62,379 nt of DNA from Nocardiopsis alborubida (lineage in GTDB: Bacteria; Actinomycetota; Actinomycetes; Streptosporangiales; Streptosporangiaceae). The stretch is taken from contig NZ_JAAXPG010000039.1 of the NCBI RefSeq assembly GCF_012396365.1, positions 1-62,379 of the forward strand, in the 5' to 3' direction. Below the pieces are notes generated by a model. The model was not told the DNA's origin. It searched no databases and was given only the letters and a program-made list of their open reading frames with translations. Shown in pieces: positions 60,370 through 62,379 of the stretch. How positions within the stretch are numbered: position 1 is the stretch's first letter; the number at the start of each line of letters is the position of its first letter. The translations under genes and the position numbers were made by a program.

Positions 60370-60455
60370 AGGGGCGCGAACCGGACGAGCGCGGTGCCGC
60401 GCGGCGTTAGTGTCGCTGTATCGCAACCGTTTCGATTCCGGAGCAGGTGACGAGA

Positions 60456-61088
60456 GTGCCGTCGACCTTTGAAGAGTCCCCGCGTTTCGACGCCCGTACG
60501 TCGGAGACGCAGATTTCCCCTTTGCTTGAGCAGACGCCTCAGCGCCTGTTGCGCCAGCGAATCGTCTTCCTCGGCCAGCAGGTCGATGACGAGATCGCCA
60601 ACCGCCTGGTGGGTGAGCTGCTGCTGCTGTCCGCGGAGGACCGCCAGCGGGACATCACCATGTACATCAACTCGCCCGGTGGTTCCGTGACCGCGGGCAT
60701 GGCGATCTACGACGTCATGCAGTACATCCCCAACGACGTGCGCACCGTGGGTATCGGTATGGCCGCGTCCATGGGCCAGATGCTCCTGTGCGCCGGGGCG
60801 CCGGGCAAGCGCTACGCGCTGCCGCACACCCGCGTCATGATGCACCAGCCGTCCGGCGGTATCGGTGGTACCGCCTCCGACATCCGCATCCTGGCCGACC
60901 AGCTGCTCTACGTGAAGAAGATGTTCATCGAGAAGATCTCCGAGCACACGGGCCAGACGGTCGAGCAGATCGAGAAGGACGCCGACCGCGACCGCTGGTT
61001 CACGGCCCAGGAGTCCAAGGAGTACGGCTTCATCGACGAGGTCCTCGAAGGGACCCTCGACGTGACCCAGGGCCGAACCCAGAGTTGA
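60456..61088 (+). CDS. clpP1: ATP-dependent Clp protease proteolytic subunit ClpP1
   Basis: 210 residues, serine peptidase S14. Catalytic S105 in IGMAASMGQ and H130 in MMHQPSGG; the Asp is in the DRDRWFTAQE region. Conserved YINSPGGSVTAGMAIYDVMQ. The N-terminal propeptide region is longer than in E. coli, as in other actinobacterial ClpP1. It forms mixed rings with ClpP2 and works with ClpX or ClpC. AGGTGA five bases before GTG 60456 favours that start over GTG 60447. A ClgR site lies upstream. Confidence 0.96.
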   Translation: MPSTFEESPRFDARTSETQISPLLEQTPQRLLRQRIVFLGQQVDDEIANRLVGELLLLSAEDRQRDITMYINSPGGSVTAGMAIYDVMQYIPNDVRTVGIGMAASMGQMLLCAGAPGKRYALPHTRVMMHQPSGGIGGTASDIRILADQLLYVKKMFIEKISEHTGQTVEQIEKDADRDRWFTAQESKEYGFIDEVLEGTLDVTQGRTQS

Positions 61089-61136
61089 TCCGTCGGACCT
61101 CATCCCAGGAACGGCGCAGTGCGTGGAAGGCGTGAA

Positions 61137-61796
61137 ATGACCGAGTTCAACCCCAGTCTCATCGGCGGCGCGGCCTCGATGGCCCCCCAGGGTCGCTACG
61201 TCCTGCCGTCCTACGTGGAGCGGACGTCCTACGGCGTCAAGGAGATGAATCCGTACAACAAGCTCTTCGAGGAGCGGATCATCTTCGTCGGCGTCCAGAT
61301 CGACGACACGTCGGCCAACGACCTGATGGCCCAGCTCATCACCCTGGAGCAGCTCGACTCCGAGCGGGACATCCAGATGTACATCAACTCGCCGGGTGGC
61401 TCGTTCACCTCCCTCATGGCGATCTACGACACGATGCAGTTCGTCCGCCCCGACATCCAGACGGTGTGCATCGGCCAGGCCGCCTCGGCCGCCGCGATCC
61501 TGCTCGCGGGCGGGACGGCGGGCAAGCGCGGCGCGCTGCCCAACGCCCGCATCCTGATCCACCAGCCCGCGACCGAGGGCATGCACGGTCAGGCCAGCGA
61601 CATCGAGATCCAGGCGAACGAGATCACCCGTATCCGTACGCAGCTGGAGACCACCCTGGCCCGCCACACCGGGCGCTCCGTCGAGCAGGTCTCCAAGGAC
61701 ATCGAGCGGGACAAGATCCTCACGGCCGAGGAGGCCAAGGACTACGGCATCATCGACTTCGTGCTGCCCTACCGCAAGGCTTCCCTGAAGTCCTGA
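61137..61796 (+). CDS. clpP2: ATP-dependent Clp protease proteolytic subunit ClpP2
   Basis: 219 residues. Catalytic S117 in GQAASAAAILLAGG and H142 in LIHQPA; the Asp lies near DRDKILTAEEA-type sequence (ERDKILTAEEAKDYG). MNPYNKLFEERIIFVGVQIDD is the usual ClpP2 opening. It lies 48 bases behind clpP1, in the same operon, and the two proteins assemble into one 14-mer in actinobacteria. GGAAGG precedes ATG 61137 by seven bases. A terminator with a T run follows. Confidence 0.96.
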   Translation: MTEFNPSLIGGAASMAPQGRYVLPSYVERTSYGVKEMNPYNKLFEERIIFVGVQIDDTSANDLMAQLITLEQLDSERDIQMYINSPGGSFTSLMAIYDTMQFVRPDIQTVCIGQAASAAAILLAGGTAGKRGALPNARILIHQPATEGMHGQASDIEIQANEITRIRTQLETTLARHTGRSVEQVSKDIERDKILTAEEAKDYGIIDFVLPYRKASLKS

Positions 61797-61883
61797 AGCA
61801 GGGTCGCGGCACAGCCGGACGACCTGACCGGGCGCGCGAACGCGGCCTCGGGGCAGGGCGTTCCGGCGGAGGTGAAGCGCAGG

Positions 61884-61940
61884 CCGGACCGGCCCATGAC
61901 CCGCCTGGGGGAGCCCGGTGGTGAAGCCGGTCCGGTTTTT
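61884..61940 (+). terminator. Intrinsic terminator between clpP2 and clpX
   Basis: Perfect 10-bp arms CCGGACCGGC (61884-61893) and GCCGGTCCGG (61926-61935) followed by TTTTT. It is the only hairpin in the window with a clear T run. TAGTCT (61945-61950) just after it may be the -10 of clpX. Confidence 0.75.
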
Positions 61941-62082
61941 CGCTTAGTCTGACGGAGAGCGACACACAGATCGCCTCGTCCGTGACCACCGCTGTGGACG
62001 GTCACGGAAGATTTTCGACTTCCGGGCGGTTGCCCGCGCGAGCGGCACCGACGGGGCGGCCTTAGTTTTGAGGAGTGGCTGG

Positions 62083-62379
62083 GTGGCACGCATCGGCGAC
62101 GGCGGGGACCTGTTGAAGTGCTCGTTCTGCGGCAAGAGCCAGAAGCAGGTGAAGAAGCTCATCGCCGGCCCCGGCGTGTACATCTGCGATGAGTGCATTG
62201 ATCTGTGCAACGAGATCATCGAAGAGGAACTCGCCGACGCCACCGAGCTCACCTGGGATTCCCTGCCCAAGCCTCGGGAGATCTACGAGTTCCTGGACTC
62301 GTACGTGATCGGTCAGGAGCAGGCCAAGAAGGCGTTGTCGGTGGCGGTGTACAACCACTACAAGCGGGTGCGTTCGGAG
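62083..62379 (+). CDS. clpX: ATP-dependent Clp protease ATPase subunit ClpX (5' part)
   Basis: First 99 codons; the gene continues beyond the window. The N-terminal zinc-binding domain has CSFCGKSQKQVKKLIAGPG and YICDECIDLC, two CxxC pairs. The start of the AAA+ domain follows: LPKPREIYEFLDSYVIGQEQAKKALSVAVYNHYKRV. ClpX unfolds tagged substrates and feeds them to the ClpP1P2 chamber encoded just upstream. GAGGAG seven bases before GTG 62083 sets the start. Confidence 0.97.
   Translation, partial: MARIGDGGDLLKCSFCGKSQKQVKKLIAGPGVYICDECIDLCNEIIEEELADATELTWDSLPKPREIYEFLDSYVIGQEQAKKALSVAVYNHYKRVRSE

Noticed and set aside
58500..62379. Long minus-strand frame (1083 codons) opposite tig and clpP
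   Set aside because: Antisense shadow of tig, clpP1 and clpP2, which are certain from motifs and synteny.

Overview
The window is GC-rich chromosomal DNA of an actinomycete. Evidence: frequent GTG/TTG starts; a ClpP1-ClpP2 pair next to clpX; a mycothiol-dependent nitroreductase relative; sites matching the actinobacterial LexA, IdeR/DmdR, ClgR and sigma-R consensus sequences; and several apparently leaderless genes. A Nocardiopsis-like member of the Streptosporangiales fits, but genus is inference. From about 28.9 kb to the right end, gene content and order resemble, from memory, the Mycobacterium tuberculosis segment from ettA (Rv2477c) through a thioesterase, glbO, an HNH protein, pepN, Rv2466c, rpiB, tig and clpP1P2 to clpX (Rv2457c), with extra genes inserted. 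This half is conserved core.

Layout. 1-2 kb: 3'-truncated soluble Ser/Thr kinase with TPR repeats and a tRNA-Arg, then a low-GC region holding a possible tiny-peptide transcript. 2-21 kb: vitamin B12 genes (cobD, cobC-like, a bluB-cobT fusion, cobA/cysG-like) interrupted by a membrane protein, a secreted penicillin-acylase family enzyme, an NfeD/SPFH pair, a quinone reductase, a receptor-type kinase with a degenerate copy of its own N-terminus upstream, a small DUF6504-like gene behind a LexA box, an acetyltransferase and a secreted amidase. 21-28.8 kb: two overlapping dynamin-like GTPase genes, a second tiny-peptide candidate, a membrane diguanylate cyclase and a DUF4192 gene. 28.9-49.8 kb: ettA, glbO, thioesterase, prolyl oligopeptidase, HNH, FmdB, ilvD, NERD, amidase, MFS, malQ, pepN, thiol oxidoreductase, aldehyde dehydrogenase, small proteins, rpiB. 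50.4-57.9 kb: membrane SpoIIE-type phosphatase, mgtE, antitoxin-like protein, a degenerate M23 protein, a ferredoxin-like protein behind an iron box, an ABC exporter and a nucleotidyltransferase. 58.2-62.4 kb: divergent tRNA-Gly and tRNA-Pro, then tig, clpP1, clpP2 and the start of clpX.

How they work together. The B12 genes cover uroporphyrinogen III methylation, aminopropanol attachment, DMB synthesis and lower-ligand activation. tig and clpP1P2X form a protein folding and turnover block, with a ClgR-like site before clpP1. Stress inputs are visible as a LexA box (DUF6504 gene), an exact sigma-R-type promoter (nitroreductase-like gene) and an iron box (ferredoxin-like gene). No phage, insertion sequence or CRISPR array was seen. 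The least explained items are the two tiny ORFs with strong ribosome binding sites whose upstream regions share an 11-bp element, the kinase relic, and the metal-ligand-less M23 protein.
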